DNA from: JBFHIJ01 sp963678775
Lineage (GTDB): Bacteria; Bacteroidota; Ignavibacteria; Kapaibacteriales; UBA2268
Assembly (NCBI GenBank): GCA_963678775.2
Contig: CAXXGR010000002.1
Location: 806,001-870,000 of the forward strand
Direction: 5' to 3'
DNA: 64,000 bases
In this document: positions 8,918 through 17,924 of the stretch, one piece after another
Layout of the letters: every line of letters starts with the position of its first letter
Position numbering within the stretch: the first letter of the stretch is position 1
Notes under the pieces: generated by a model
The model's database searches: none
Seen by the model: only the letters and a program-made list of their open reading frames with translations
Told to the model about the DNA's origin: nothing
Made by a program: the position numbers and the translations under genes

Positions 8918-9952
8918 ATGACTGATGTTTTATCACAAAATGAGATAGATAGTTTACTCTCGGAGATGACCAGCGGGAGGGTAGACGTCGAAGAAGTACT
9001 AGGTGGGAATATGCCGAAAGGCGATATTTCCAACTATGATTTCCGACGCCCTAACCGTATTTCTAAAAATCAAGTAAGAACTTTGCAGACAGTTCATGAG
9101 AGCTTTGCAGAGGTGTTTGGTTATTATTTGGTCTCTAAGTTGCAGACGGTTGTTCCAATAACAGTAACATCTGTGGATCAGCTGTTTTACTCTGAGTTTA
9201 TATTATCTGTATCTAATCCTAGCTGTTTGTATGTTTTTGACATAGAAGGTACAGATGGTAGTGGCATTTTGGAGGTAAGCCCTCAGCTTGCATTGACTAT
9301 TGTCGAAAGATTACTGGGTGGTGCTGCCGAAACGCAATCAAATGCTCGAACTATTACTCCTATTGAGCAGGCAGTAATAAGAAGCATAGTAGAGCATGCT
9401 CTGTCAGATTTGAGAAACGCATGGAAAGCTATTGCAGATTTGCAATTTAAATTCCAGCGCCTCGAAATGGAAGCTGATTTTGTTCAGATTGCACCATCTT
9501 CTGAAATTGTAGTAGTTATTTCTTTTGACGTCAATATTGGAACTAACACTTATCTAATGAATTTGTGTTTTCCTACATTTGCTCTAGAGGAAGTGCTTGC
9601 TAAACTTAATAGGCAGCAGGTAACTTCATCTGCTGTAATGCTTTCCTCTGCCAGAAAAAAAGAAAACATGAATATACTTAATCAGCAAATGTCAACAACA
9701 TATTTGCCGATTATAGCTGAACTTGGTAAAGCATCAGTTACTGTTAAAGAACTGATGGATTTAAAAATTGGTGATGTAGTAAAATTGAATAAGCGTATAA
9801 ATCAAGAAATAGAGCTTATTATTAGCGAAAAAAGAAAACTTGCGGCTCGCCCCGGAAGTGTCGACGGGAAAAAAGCCGTTAGGGTTACTCGTCCACTTAC
9901 TGAGGACGATTTGGTCGATCAAGATATATCTTACAAGGAGAATAAATTATGA
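8918..9952 (+). CDS. fliM: Flagellar motor switch protein FliM
   Basis: FliM forms the middle of the C-ring and sets rotation direction when phospho-CheY binds. This 344-residue protein starts with LSQNEIDSLLSEM, the conserved CheY-binding peptide. The middle domain has YDFRRPNRISKNQVRTLQ (about residues 39-56), the family signature that leads into the CheC-like fold, and the C-terminal part is a SpoA/surface-presentation domain. A good ribosome site (AAAGGA) lies 5 bp before the ATG. The last codons overlap fliN by 4 bp (ATGA), so the two switch proteins are translationally coupled. Confidence 0.96.
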   Translation: MTDVLSQNEIDSLLSEMTSGRVDVEEVLGGNMPKGDISNYDFRRPNRISKNQVRTLQTVHESFAEVFGYYLVSKLQTVVPITVTSVDQLFYSEFILSVSNPSCLYVFDIEGTDGSGILEVSPQLALTIVERLLGGAAETQSNARTITPIEQAVIRSIVEHALSDLRNAWKAIADLQFKFQRLEMEADFVQIAPSSEIVVVISFDVNIGTNTYLMNLCFPTFALEEVLAKLNRQQVTSSAVMLSSARKKENMNILNQQMSTTYLPIIAELGKASVTVKELMDLKIGDVVKLNKRINQEIELIISEKRKLAARPGSVDGKKAVRVTRPLTEDDLVDQDISYKENKL

Positions 9953-10374
9953 CAATGACTCAGGAAGAGATAGATGCTCTTATTTCGAGCGGAGGCATAG
10001 AAGATATTGAAGAGGGCTTAGAGGGTGACAGTTCGTCGGGAATTGATGCAGAGAGTGCTGAGTTTGCCGATATGGACTATGGCGAAAGTGACACAATTTA
10101 TTCGCCATTAGATCCAAAACTCGAATTGCTTTATGACTTACAACTTCCGGTTTCTATAGAGCTGGGTAGAACTAATATGCTAATCAGGGATATCCTTAGA
10201 TTAGGCAGAGGGTCTGTGATTGAGTTTGATAAACTTGTTTCCGAGCCTGTAGATGTACTTATCAATGGCAAAAAAGTAGCTGAAGGTGAAGTAGTTGTTA
10301 TTGATAAACACTTTGGTATCAGGATTACTACTTTGGTGGATCCTGCTGATAGGTTGCGAAATTTAAGAAGATAA
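9949..10374 (+). CDS. fliN: Flagellar motor switch protein FliN
   Basis: The C-terminal half (about residues 58-141) is a SpoA-type domain with LYDLQLPVSIELGRTNMLIRD, RLGRGSVIEFDKL and INGKKVAEGEVVVID, which identify FliN. FliN rings form the base of the C-ring. The N-terminus carries MTQEEIDALISSGG, a copy of the CheY-binding peptide normally found on FliM and on FliY. An acidic linker rich in Asp, Glu and Ser joins it to the SpoA domain. The ATG overlaps the fliM stop by 4 bp and is preceded by AAGGAG. The 141-residue length is typical of FliN with a short extension. Confidence 0.95.
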   Translation: MTMTQEEIDALISSGGIEDIEEGLEGDSSSGIDAESAEFADMDYGESDTIYSPLDPKLELLYDLQLPVSIELGRTNMLIRDILRLGRGSVIEFDKLVSEPVDVLINGKKVAEGEVVVIDKHFGIRITTLVDPADRLRNLRR

Positions 10375-10532
10375 GAGATACTTTATTATTTAGATTCTTC
10401 TTTCTAATCGCATTGGTTGTGCTTGATAAAAGTAATGAGGTACATTCTGAAATTCATGACGTTATGAGTTTGCTACCTAATTAAGCTTCTAATTCTCTTT
10501 TAAATTTATATAAATCACTACAGGACGTAGTT

Positions 10533-10919
10533 ATGGATAGCACGATGCTACAATCACTTCTTACTCTCATCGCCGGAGTAGGTATAATTGGGCTTATGTT
10601 TTTCTTTTTGAAAAAATATACTCTTAAAGCTCAAAACTCTTCAAACAAGATGAATCTTAAAGTAGTTTCCAAACTGCCTTTGCAACCCAAAAGTAGCTTA
10701 TTTGTTGTAGAAGCAGGCGATAAAACCTTGCTTATAGGTGTGTCTGAAAAGAATATCAATCTAATTAGTGATTTATCTGAAAAAGGCAATAATGCTGTGC
10801 CTGACAGTACAAACTCTAAAAACCTGCCTGCAAAAATAAAAGCTCCTGAAGTAAAAATGCCTGAATCCCTTTCTTTCAAAAATTTTCTTAAATCTGCAAT
10901 AAACAGACCGAAAAATTGA
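10533..10919 (+). CDS. fliO: Flagellar export apparatus protein FliO
   Basis: A 128-residue small membrane protein. One transmembrane helix sits near the N-terminus (about residues 6-27), followed by a short basic stretch. The cytoplasmic part contains LKVVSKLPLQPKSSLFVVEA and KTLLIGVSEKNINLIS, the conserved FliO core. FliO assists assembly of the FliP ring of the flagellar type III export gate. An AGGA site precedes the ATG. It starts 158 bp after fliN, a gap without an evident promoter or terminator. In most flagellar operons fliP follows directly; here the next gene is an unrelated dehydrogenase. Confidence 0.85.
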   Translation: MDSTMLQSLLTLIAGVGIIGLMFFFLKKYTLKAQNSSNKMNLKVVSKLPLQPKSSLFVVEAGDKTLLIGVSEKNINLISDLSEKGNNAVPDSTNSKNLPAKIKAPEVKMPESLSFKNFLKSAINRPKN

Positions 10920-11083
10920 TATGTATAGGATTAATCCTTCTCAATTCAACATCTAAGATTTTTTCTATTTCTGCCTAATTGCATACTCCTCTATATGTGA
11001 CAAATCATATTGCTACTTTTTGGTGGCATTAAAACAATTCACTTTTACTCTCCTCGTCAACTTTTAAAGGAGGATATGCAATC

Positions 11084-11923
11084 ATGATTAAAAAGATATG
11101 TTTAATCACAGGCGCTACTAATGGTATAGGAAAAGCTACTGCGAGACGGCTGTTAGCTATTGGTTATCATGTAGTTTTTACTGCTCGAAGTATGGCAAAG
11201 GCTGAAAGTACTGTCTTTGAATTTAAAAATTCCATGCCAAATTGTAAAGTAGACTATTTTTTGGTGGATTTGTCTTCTCTCGAAGAAGTTCGGGAGTTTG
11301 CAGAAAAATTCAAGGAAAAATATGACAGACTTGACGTCCTTATTAATAATGCCGGCGTTTGGGAAAAATCTTATCAGAAAAGTAAAGACGGCTATGAGCT
11401 GACTTTTGCCGTAAATCACCTATCGCACTTCCTACTTACGAATCTACTTTTGGATTTAATTACGGATACAGAAGAATCTAGAATTATAAATGTCTCTTCA
11501 AGGTTGCATCTTAATGGGAATTTGGATTTTGACAACCTAAATGGTGAGAAGTCATATAATGGCAATAAAGCATACGCAAACTCAAAACTGGCTAATATAC
11601 TTTTTACTCGCCACCTTACTAAGATGCTAGAAAATACTAAAACAACTGCAAATGCTTTGATGCCGGGAGTTGTAAATACCGGACTTGTTGATAATTTTCA
11701 CCCACTTTTACAAAAATTGTTTCGCGTGTTTCTTATTTCTCCTGAAAAAGGAGCAGAGACTTCTGTATATTTGGCTACAAGTGATGATGCTCATAGATTT
11801 TCAGGTGAATACTTTGATAAGAAGATACCTGCAAAATCTTCCAAGCTTTCTAAAGATTTGGACATCGCTAAAAAACTTTGGAACATTAGCTTACAAATGA
11901 CTGGGCTTGATGCTAAAAAATGA
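11084..11923 (+). CDS. Short-chain dehydrogenase/reductase (retinol-dehydrogenase-like)
   Basis: A classical SDR of 279 residues. The NAD(P)-binding glycine motif is TGATNGIGKATARRL (about residues 8-22), NNAGVWE marks the fourth strand, INVSSR supplies the serine, and YANSKLAN gives the catalytic Tyr-x-x-x-Lys. The basic residue after the glycine motif (TARS) suggests NADP preference. The sequence style resembles the RDH/WW-oxidoreductase branch; the substrate cannot be inferred. An AAAGGAGG ribosome site lies 10 bp before the ATG. The last 4 bp overlap the M28 peptidase gene, and together with the PstS-like gene they form a compact three-gene operon. Confidence 0.88.
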   Translation: MIKKICLITGATNGIGKATARRLLAIGYHVVFTARSMAKAESTVFEFKNSMPNCKVDYFLVDLSSLEEVREFAEKFKEKYDRLDVLINNAGVWEKSYQKSKDGYELTFAVNHLSHFLLTNLLLDLITDTEESRIINVSSRLHLNGNLDFDNLNGEKSYNGNKAYANSKLANILFTRHLTKMLENTKTTANALMPGVVNTGLVDNFHPLLQKLFRVFLISPEKGAETSVYLATSDDAHRFSGEYFDKKIPAKSSKLSKDLDIAKKLWNISLQMTGLDAKK

Positions 11924-13551
11924 AGTTTGTCCTTTATATATTAGTTTTGTGTATTACTCTTTCTGATGCAATATCTAAAGATGAACCTGCCATATCTTTA
12001 TCATCTTTTAAAAGACATCTCAAATTTTTAGGAAGTGACTTGTTTGAAGGTAGAGGTACCGGATCTACCGGTGCAAATTTATCTGCCAAGTACCTTGCCG
12101 AAGAGCTATCATCTCTAAACCTTATCCCTATAGGGTATAACGATACATACTACCAATACATACCAATGCACGCTTCAAAGCCCTTACCCGGCTCCGATCT
12201 TAAGTTTTACTTTGACGGAGAGGAGAACGAACTTAGTTACGGAGAAGACTACTTTATGCTTAATTCTGGAGAGCAGACTTATTTGCCCTTGCCTACCTCT
12301 ATGGTATTTGCAGGTTATGGCATTGTTGCCCCTGAATTTGACTATAATGACTACATAGATCTCGATGTAAAAGGTAAAATAGTAGTAATGCTTACCGGTG
12401 AACCTTATTCAGAAGATGATAATTGGTTTGCAGGAAAGACAAATACAATTTATAGCTTTTTTGATGCTAAGGAGAAACTTGCTCTTGCAAGGGGGGCTGC
12501 CGGTATAATTTTACTCCCGGCACCAGATGACAAAAGGTATCAAAATATCGATATAGTGAAGAAAAGTTTTGGCTTTGAGGATGTAAAGCTTGCTTACTCG
12601 GTGACCAGTAAATTTAGCGTATTGATGCCCGGGCAGTGGGGTATGAATATGTTTTTAGGTACAAATTATACCATAGATGATATCAACAATATGCACTTCC
12701 AAAACAAGATGCACAGCTTTGAGCTTAAAGGTAAAATATCTTTTAATGGTCTGTTTAAAGAGCGCGATTTTGTTTCCAGCAATATTGTTGGAATGATTAG
12801 AGGAAGCGATTATAGGTTAAGAGATGAATATGTATTGCTTACTGCGCACTATGACCATTTAGGTATAGCAGAATCTGTAAAAGGAGATTCTATATATAAT
12901 GGTGTGATGGATAATGCAATAGGGTGTGCAGCTCTCGTGGAGCTTGCCAGAGCTTTTTCACAGCTTAATCCTGCCCCGAAGCGTTCCATTATATTTATGC
13001 TCGTTACGGGCGAGGAAAAGGGTTTGTTAGGTTCTAAATATTATATTGACCATCCTTTGCGGCCTTTGTATAAAACAGTTGCAAATCTTAACATTGATGG
13101 ACTTGCATTTATTGATAAGTTCAACAGTATTGTACTGGTTGGAGAAGAGCTCTCTAACTTAAAGGAATTTGCTGAGCCTGCTTTAAAATCAATGGGATTG
13201 ACAATTTCTGCTGCCCCTGAAGAATTTGAAACTAATGATAACTTCACAAGGTCTGATCAGGTTGCTTTTGCTTCTGCCGGCATCCCTGCCATGCTTACTA
13301 TGGATGGGTTAGATTATCGAAAAATCAGTAAGGTTGAGGCAGTGGCACAGTTGTATAATTACGGTCAAAACAAATACCATACTCCTTTTGACGATTTAAG
13401 CCAAAAGATAGATTATGAGGCTTCTTTTTTGCATATAGAAGCCATATATAGAATATTAGAAAAAATTGCCAATTCGGAAAAAACACCTAAATGGAATGAA
13501 GGTGTACCATATCAATATGAGCGACTTAAAACTAATGCGGAAAAACGTTGA
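11920..13551 (+). CDS. Secreted M28-family metallopeptidase with PA-like insert
   Basis: A 543-residue zinc aminopeptidase-type enzyme with a signal peptide (about residues 1-19). The region around residues 100-260 (VFAGYGIVAPEFDYNDY, DVKGKIVVMLTGEP) is a protease-associated domain. The catalytic M28 domain shows the metal and base residues in order: TAHYDHLG, NGVMDNAIG, TGEEKGLLGS, LNIDG and the final NKYHTPFDDLS histidine. Expected location is the periplasm or outside the cell, with a role in peptide breakdown. It starts inside the SDR stop (ATGA) and its own TGA overlaps the next ATG by one base. All catalytic residues appear intact. Confidence 0.93.
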   Translation: MKFVLYILVLCITLSDAISKDEPAISLSSFKRHLKFLGSDLFEGRGTGSTGANLSAKYLAEELSSLNLIPIGYNDTYYQYIPMHASKPLPGSDLKFYFDGEENELSYGEDYFMLNSGEQTYLPLPTSMVFAGYGIVAPEFDYNDYIDLDVKGKIVVMLTGEPYSEDDNWFAGKTNTIYSFFDAKEKLALARGAAGIILLPAPDDKRYQNIDIVKKSFGFEDVKLAYSVTSKFSVLMPGQWGMNMFLGTNYTIDDINNMHFQNKMHSFELKGKISFNGLFKERDFVSSNIVGMIRGSDYRLRDEYVLLTAHYDHLGIAESVKGDSIYNGVMDNAIGCAALVELARAFSQLNPAPKRSIIFMLVTGEEKGLLGSKYYIDHPLRPLYKTVANLNIDGLAFIDKFNSIVLVGEELSNLKEFAEPALKSMGLTISAAPEEFETNDNFTRSDQVAFASAGIPAMLTMDGLDYRKISKVEAVAQLYNYGQNKYHTPFDDLSQKIDYEASFLHIEAIYRILEKIANSEKTPKWNEGVPYQYERLKTNAEKR

Positions 13552-14384
13552 TGAGAGTTATAATAATATTGTTTCTTGCTGCTATTATACTAATCTCAGC
13601 CTGCGGTACGTTTACTCCTAAAACCTCAGCATTTAAAATCAAAGGCTCAGATACTATGCTGTACCTGATGCAGCAACTTGCCAAAGACTATATGAAAGAA
13701 AATCCTCACGTAGCGGTATATGTAGAAGGTGGGGGCACCGGCTCCGGTATAGATGCTGTCCTTTCAGGCGAAGCACAACTCTGCATGGCATCCCGGAAGC
13801 TAAAGCCAGACGAAGTTAAGCAAGTAGCTGATAAGTTCCGGACAGTAGGTGTTTCTGTGCTTATTGCAAAAGATGCACTTAGTATCTACGTAAATAAAAA
13901 TAATTCTGTTACTAATGTATCTGAAGATCAACTAAGGCAGATTTACAGTTGCGAAATAACTAATTGGTCTGAGCTTGGAGGAGATAATCATAAAATTGCT
14001 CTTCAAGGCAGACCAAATAATTCGGGTACGTTTTACTACTTCAAAAATCATGTACTGCGTGGTCTGGAATATTGCCCGAACGTTAGAAACTCTCCTACTA
14101 TGGAAAAACTGATAGAGAAAGTAGGAGATAATCAATATGCAATTGGTTATGGAGGCTTATCGATACAAAACGATGACGTTAGAGCACTAAGCATTAACGG
14201 CATAGAAGCAACAACTGAAAATGTAGTTAATGATAAATATCCAATAAATCGATATTTACGAATATTCAGTATTATGAATCCTTCGGGCGAGCTAAAAGAC
14301 TTTATCGACTGGGTGCTTAGCCCCGATGGCCAAAAAGTAGTCAGCCAGTCAGGCTACATACCCCTTTGGAATGTCAAGTTTTAG
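13551..14384 (+). CDS. PstS-like phosphate-type substrate-binding lipoprotein
   Basis: A 277-residue type 2 periplasmic binding protein with a lipoprotein signal (ILISACGTF; acylated Cys near residue 20). The core starts KIKGSDTMLYLMQQLAKDYM, continues with VEGGGTGSGIDAVLSGEAQL and ITNWSELGG and ends SPDGQKVV, the standard PstS/SphX order. Such proteins bind phosphate, but no PstC, PstA or PstB lies in the window, so it may be an orphan scavenger or a sensor component. I use ATG 13551, which overlaps the M28 stop as TGATG; a TTG one codon earlier is less likely. A PiT carrier is encoded at about 37-39 kb. Confidence 0.85.
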   Translation: MRVIIILFLAAIILISACGTFTPKTSAFKIKGSDTMLYLMQQLAKDYMKENPHVAVYVEGGGTGSGIDAVLSGEAQLCMASRKLKPDEVKQVADKFRTVGVSVLIAKDALSIYVNKNNSVTNVSEDQLRQIYSCEITNWSELGGDNHKIALQGRPNNSGTFYYFKNHVLRGLEYCPNVRNSPTMEKLIEKVGDNQYAIGYGGLSIQNDDVRALSINGIEATTENVVNDKYPINRYLRIFSIMNPSGELKDFIDWVLSPDGQKVVSQSGYIPLWNVKF

Positions 14385-14599
14385 GAGATATTACAAATAT
14401 TTGTAATTCAACTAAAGCTAACCAACTAATACGATAAACATATATTTTTTTCTTACTAAATATTTAGAATTTTGTATATTGCGTATAGACTATGTGTAAA
14501 AATCAAGTACTGATTAATACCATTTAAATGCGCTACTGTCTACTTATAAAACGAAGTAAATTTTATATATATTTATAGTTTTTTATCAAGGAGTTCTGT

Positions 14600-15178
14600 A
14601 TGAAAAAGATTTTCGCTCTAATTATGGCAATCGTAATTATGTTTGGAGTTTCCGAACTAAAAGCACAAAAAACAATGAGCAACCCTCAAACTTTCGGTGG
14701 GCAGTTAGTATTTGCATTGCCTACAGGTAACTTAGGAGATGTAGTTGGAATGGGTCTTGGTGTAAATTTACAATATACATATTACGTTAATCCAAAGTTT
14801 GCTGCTTATGCTGCTTTAGGCTATCACAGCTACATGGCTAAAGAGTATGAAATAAATGGCACATCTTATGGATTTGAATATACTGCTTCAGTATTTCCGA
14901 TCAGTGCAGGTGCTTTTTATCAGGTAGGCAAGTGGGGTAAATTATTACCTATCGTTGGTGGTGAACTTGGTATGCATATAGGGAATTATAGTGTTAGTTC
15001 AAGCAATAACCCATACTTGGGAGCAGACGCTAGTCACTCCGATTTGGCATTGTCATTCTTTGGTGGTGTTTTATATCCTATCAACAGAAAAATTGCGATG
15101 AGAAGTGATTTGAAATATACAGTTTCTTCCAACTTAGGCAATCTTAGTTTAAACGTAGGCATCATGTATAAACTGTAG
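14600..15178 (+). CDS. Small outer-membrane beta-barrel protein
   Basis: A 192-residue exported protein with a signal peptide ending LKAQ (about residue 22). The mature part alternates hydrophobic and polar residues and ends with an aromatic/hydrophobic strand (LSLNVGIMYKL), as expected for a C-terminal barrel strand recognised by the Bam machinery. Segments such as FGGQLVFALPTGNLGD and GLGVNLQYTYYVNPKFA resemble the OmpW/OmpX-like 'outer membrane protein beta-barrel' group. Substrate or function is unknown. AAGGAG stands 8 bp before the ATG. It is preceded by a 215-bp spacer and is probably its own transcription unit. Confidence 0.75.
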   Translation: MKKIFALIMAIVIMFGVSELKAQKTMSNPQTFGGQLVFALPTGNLGDVVGMGLGVNLQYTYYVNPKFAAYAALGYHSYMAKEYEINGTSYGFEYTASVFPISAGAFYQVGKWGKLLPIVGGELGMHIGNYSVSSSNNPYLGADASHSDLALSFFGGVLYPINRKIAMRSDLKYTVSSNLGNLSLNVGIMYKL

Positions 15179-15687
15179 TGCGATTTGTAAATTCATTTAC
15201 AATTACTGCAATGTAAAAATTGAAGTACTCCATTTAAGGTGGATAGCATAAAATTTTAGGACTGAGTTTGGAATTTATCCGGACTTGGTCCTTTTGATAT
15301 ATATTTTTACACGGTTGTTATAGTAATTATCTAGAAATGAAGTTTTTTTGCCGATATTCCTATAAATAACACAGTTCTGAAATCCACACCCCAAAAGACT
15401 TTTTCTATTGCTGTATTCTCTAAAAAGTTACCTTATCTTGCAATTCTTTACCGACTTAAACCACACTAAACCTTATGACACAATGAAAGCTTAATCCAAT
15501 CTATGCTTTGTCAAATCTATTTTTTTGGGAATACTCATGCCATATGGCAAATTGAATTTGTATATTTTAAATGTGACTAAAATATTGCCGAACGTTTATG
15601 CGTTTTGAATGTGTATGAAAATAAAAATTATAAGTATAAATGATTATAATATCTAATATCAGGAAAACTATAAATTAAGGATATAAC
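15179..15687. other. Intergenic region before the biotin-carrier gene
   Basis: About 510 bases. Near its start is a probable terminator (15258-15296). The remainder is AT-rich and holds the promoter for the carboxylase genes, which I cannot place with confidence. No small open frame with protein-like composition was seen. Confidence 0.5.
15258..15296 (+). terminator. Probable terminator of the outer-membrane protein gene
   Basis: Nine-pair stem AGGACTGAG/CTTGGTCCT with two G-U pairs and a 17-nt loop, followed by a short T-run. It lies 80 bp after the stop codon. Confidence 0.4.
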
Positions 15688-16212
15688 ATGAATGATATAG
15701 TACTGCATATAAACGATAAAGAGTTCAAAGCTGAGTTTGATGCTGATGATTACAGAGTCATTCGCATAAATGGCAAAACATTTGAGATAGAGCTGCTTAA
15801 AAAGTTCGGTAATGATTTATTTTCTTTTGCTGTGAATCAGCAACTCAAACAGGTAGAGCTTGCCATAGATCCAAATAAAAAACTCGACATCATATATGAA
15901 GGTATGGTTTATGAAGTTGAGGTAAAAGACTCAACTCAGAAATTGTTAGAAAAATATATTAAAAATTCAGGTGGAGCCGGGGCAAATGGCATAAATGTGT
16001 TAAAAGCACCTATGCCCGGATTATTAGTAAAATATTACGTGCAGCCGGGAGACTTCGTAGAAAAAGGAGATAAGCTCTGCGCTCTTGAAGCAATGAAAAT
16101 GGAAAATATTATCAAATCTAATATTACCGGTACTGTTAAAAGAATCGCGGTATCAGAAGGTACACCTATCGAAAAAAATGCAGTTTTAATTGAATTTGAC
16201 ATTAACCAATAG
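15688..16212 (+). CDS. Biotin carboxyl carrier protein of an acyl-CoA carboxylase/decarboxylase
   Basis: A 174-residue protein with an N-terminal beta-rich linker region and a C-terminal biotinyl domain (about residues 105-172). The domain reads KAPMPGLLVKYYVQPGD and ALEAMKMENII; Lys137 in AMKM is the biotinylation site. GTVKRIAVSEGTPIEKNAVL completes the hammerhead fold. The protein shuttles carboxyl groups between a biotin carboxylase (or membrane decarboxylase) and the carboxyltransferase encoded 6 bp downstream. No biotin carboxylase gene is present in the window. The N-terminal half resembles carriers of propionyl-CoA carboxylase and methylmalonyl-CoA decarboxylase; sequence alone does not separate the two. 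Confidence 0.9.
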   Translation: MNDIVLHINDKEFKAEFDADDYRVIRINGKTFEIELLKKFGNDLFSFAVNQQLKQVELAIDPNKKLDIIYEGMVYEVEVKDSTQKLLEKYIKNSGGAGANGINVLKAPMPGLLVKYYVQPGDFVEKGDKLCALEAMKMENIIKSNITGTVKRIAVSEGTPIEKNAVLIEFDINQ

Positions 16213-16218
16213 AGATAA

Positions 16219-17778
16219 ATGATGGATAAGATTATAGAAAACAAAATACAACTGATGCATGATTATAAAGATAGGGCAAATATTGGTGGAGGCCAGACTC
16301 GGATAGACTCACAGCATGCAAAAGGAAAACTAACTGCACGGGAACGAATCGATCTGCTGACAGACCCCGGTACTTTCCGTGAGATAGATGCTTTGGCTCA
16401 TCATCATTCTATAGATTTTGGCCAAGATAAAAACATTCCACTGGGCGATGGAGTTGTTGTCGGTTATGCTGAAATAGGCGGTAGTAAATCATACATCTTT
16501 TCACAGGACTTTACTGTACTTGGTGGCTCGCTTGCCGAACAACATGGCAAAAAGATATGCAAAATCATGGATTTGGCGATGAAAAGTGGCTTTCCTGTAA
16601 TTGGACTAAATGATTCAGGAGGAGCTCGTGTGCAGGAAGGCGTAATCTCGCTTGGTGCTTATGCTGATATATTCCTAAGAAATACGCTTGCCTCAGGAGT
16701 AGTTCCTCAAATTTCTGTAATAATGGGACCATGTGCCGGTGGAGCAGTTTACTCGCCTGCTATAACAGACTTTATCATCATGGTCAGAAAGACCTCTTAT
16801 ATGTTCGTAACAGGTCCCAAAGTTGTAAAAACTGTAACTCATGAAGAGTTGTCGGCAGAGGCTTTAGGTGGTGCGGAAGTGCATGCTGAAAAAAGTGGTG
16901 TTGCTCACTTTATAGCAGAAAACGACATGACAGCTATGGAGATTATACGTAGCCTGCTTCGATTTATTCCTCAAAATAATGCAGAAGAGCCGCCTTTTAT
17001 TCCAAATGATGACCCGATTGAAAGAGAAGACGAAAAGTTAAATTCAATTATTCCTTCTTCGCCGAATTTACCTTACGACATGAAAGATATTATATTAAGC
17101 CTGACTGATGATTCCGAATTCTTGGAAGTGCATAAAGACTATGCTGCAAATATCATAGTAGGCTTTATGAGAATGGGCGGGAGATCTATAGGCGTGGTAG
17201 CTAACCAGCCGATGGAAATGTCCGGCGTGTTAGACATTAACTCATCAAAAAAGGCAGGCAGGTTTGTGCGTTTTTGTGATGCTTTTAATATTCCGATATT
17301 GACCTTAGTAGATGTACCGGGGTTTATGCCGGGCTCGGATCAGGAGTGGAATGCTATTATTACCAATGGTGCAAAGTTGCTTTATGCTTATGCAGAAGCG
17401 ACTGTTCCAAAAGTCACTCTTATTACCCGGAAAGCATACGGCGGTGCCTACGACGTTATGAGCAGTAAGCATATCAGAGGTGATTTTAATTTTGCATGGC
17501 CAATGGCTGAGCTTGCAGTGATGGGCGCGAAGGGTGCGGTAGAGATTATCTTCAAAAAAGAAATTGATGCATCAGACAACCCTGAAGCTAAAGAGCAGGA
17601 ACTAATAGATATGTACAACGAGAAATTTGCAAATCCGTATATCGCTGCTTCTTATGGATATATAGATGATGTGATAGAGCCTAAATCTTCACGACAGAGG
17701 CTTATCGAATCGTTTGCAATGTTAGAAAACAAGGTAGATAAAAATCCGCCTAAAAAGCATGGCAATATACCGCTTTAG
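16219..17778 (+). CDS. Acyl-CoA carboxyltransferase (propionyl-CoA carboxylase beta / methylmalonyl-CoA decarboxylase alpha type)
   Basis: A 519-residue carboxyltransferase of the crotonase-related AccD/PccB family, the usual length. Features are KGKLTARERIDLLTDPGTF at the N-terminus, GLNDSGGARVQEGV and MGPCAGGAVYSPA (acyl-CoA oxyanion-hole region), and LVDVPGFMPGSDQEWNAI in the C-terminal half. RKAYGGAYDVMSSKHIRGD, a PccB/MmdA signature, also lies in the C-terminal half. It moves carboxyl between biotin and propionyl-CoA or methylmalonyl-CoA. The upstream biotin carrier is 6 bp away, so the two form an operon. It could be called pccB or mmdA; without the third subunit nearby I leave the symbol empty. 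A hairpin terminator follows the stop. Confidence 0.92.
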   Translation: MMDKIIENKIQLMHDYKDRANIGGGQTRIDSQHAKGKLTARERIDLLTDPGTFREIDALAHHHSIDFGQDKNIPLGDGVVVGYAEIGGSKSYIFSQDFTVLGGSLAEQHGKKICKIMDLAMKSGFPVIGLNDSGGARVQEGVISLGAYADIFLRNTLASGVVPQISVIMGPCAGGAVYSPAITDFIIMVRKTSYMFVTGPKVVKTVTHEELSAEALGGAEVHAEKSGVAHFIAENDMTAMEIIRSLLRFIPQNNAEEPPFIPNDDPIEREDEKLNSIIPSSPNLPYDMKDIILSLTDDSEFLEVHKDYAANIIVGFMRMGGRSIGVVANQPMEMSGVLDINSSKKAGRFVRFCDAFNIPILTLVDVPGFMPGSDQEWNAIITNGAKLLYAYAEATVPKVTLITRKAYGGAYDVMSSKHIRGDFNFAWPMAELAVMGAKGAVEIIFKKEIDASDNPEAKEQELIDMYNEKFANPYIAASYGYIDDVIEPKSSRQRLIESFAMLENKVDKNPPKKHGNIPL

Positions 17779-17787
17779 GCAGAGAAT

Positions 17788-17815
17788 AGAGCCCTAATAG
17801 GGTTCTAATTATTTT
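17788..17815 (+). terminator. Terminator after the carboxyltransferase gene
   Basis: Eight-pair stem AGAGCCCT/AGGGTTCT (one G-U pair) with a 3-nt loop, followed by AATTATTTTG. It lies 9 bp after the stop. Confidence 0.5.
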
Positions 17816-17833
17816 GAACTTGATTAACAATAC

Positions 17834-17862
17834 GAAAGGGAACATTTATGATGCTCCCTTTC
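17834..17862. terminator. Hairpin between convergent carboxyltransferase and trmB genes
   Basis: Perfect 8-bp inverted repeat GAAAGGGA/TCCCTTTC with a 13-nt loop, 62 bp beyond the trmB stop. It lacks a strong T-run on either strand, so it could be the trmB terminator or a 3' stabilising stem. Confidence 0.4.
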
Positions 17863-17924
17863 AGTTTATTATAGTCTTTGTTGGGTTTATTATGTCTTTG
17901 TTGCGGAGTGGTGATTTGTTCGCA

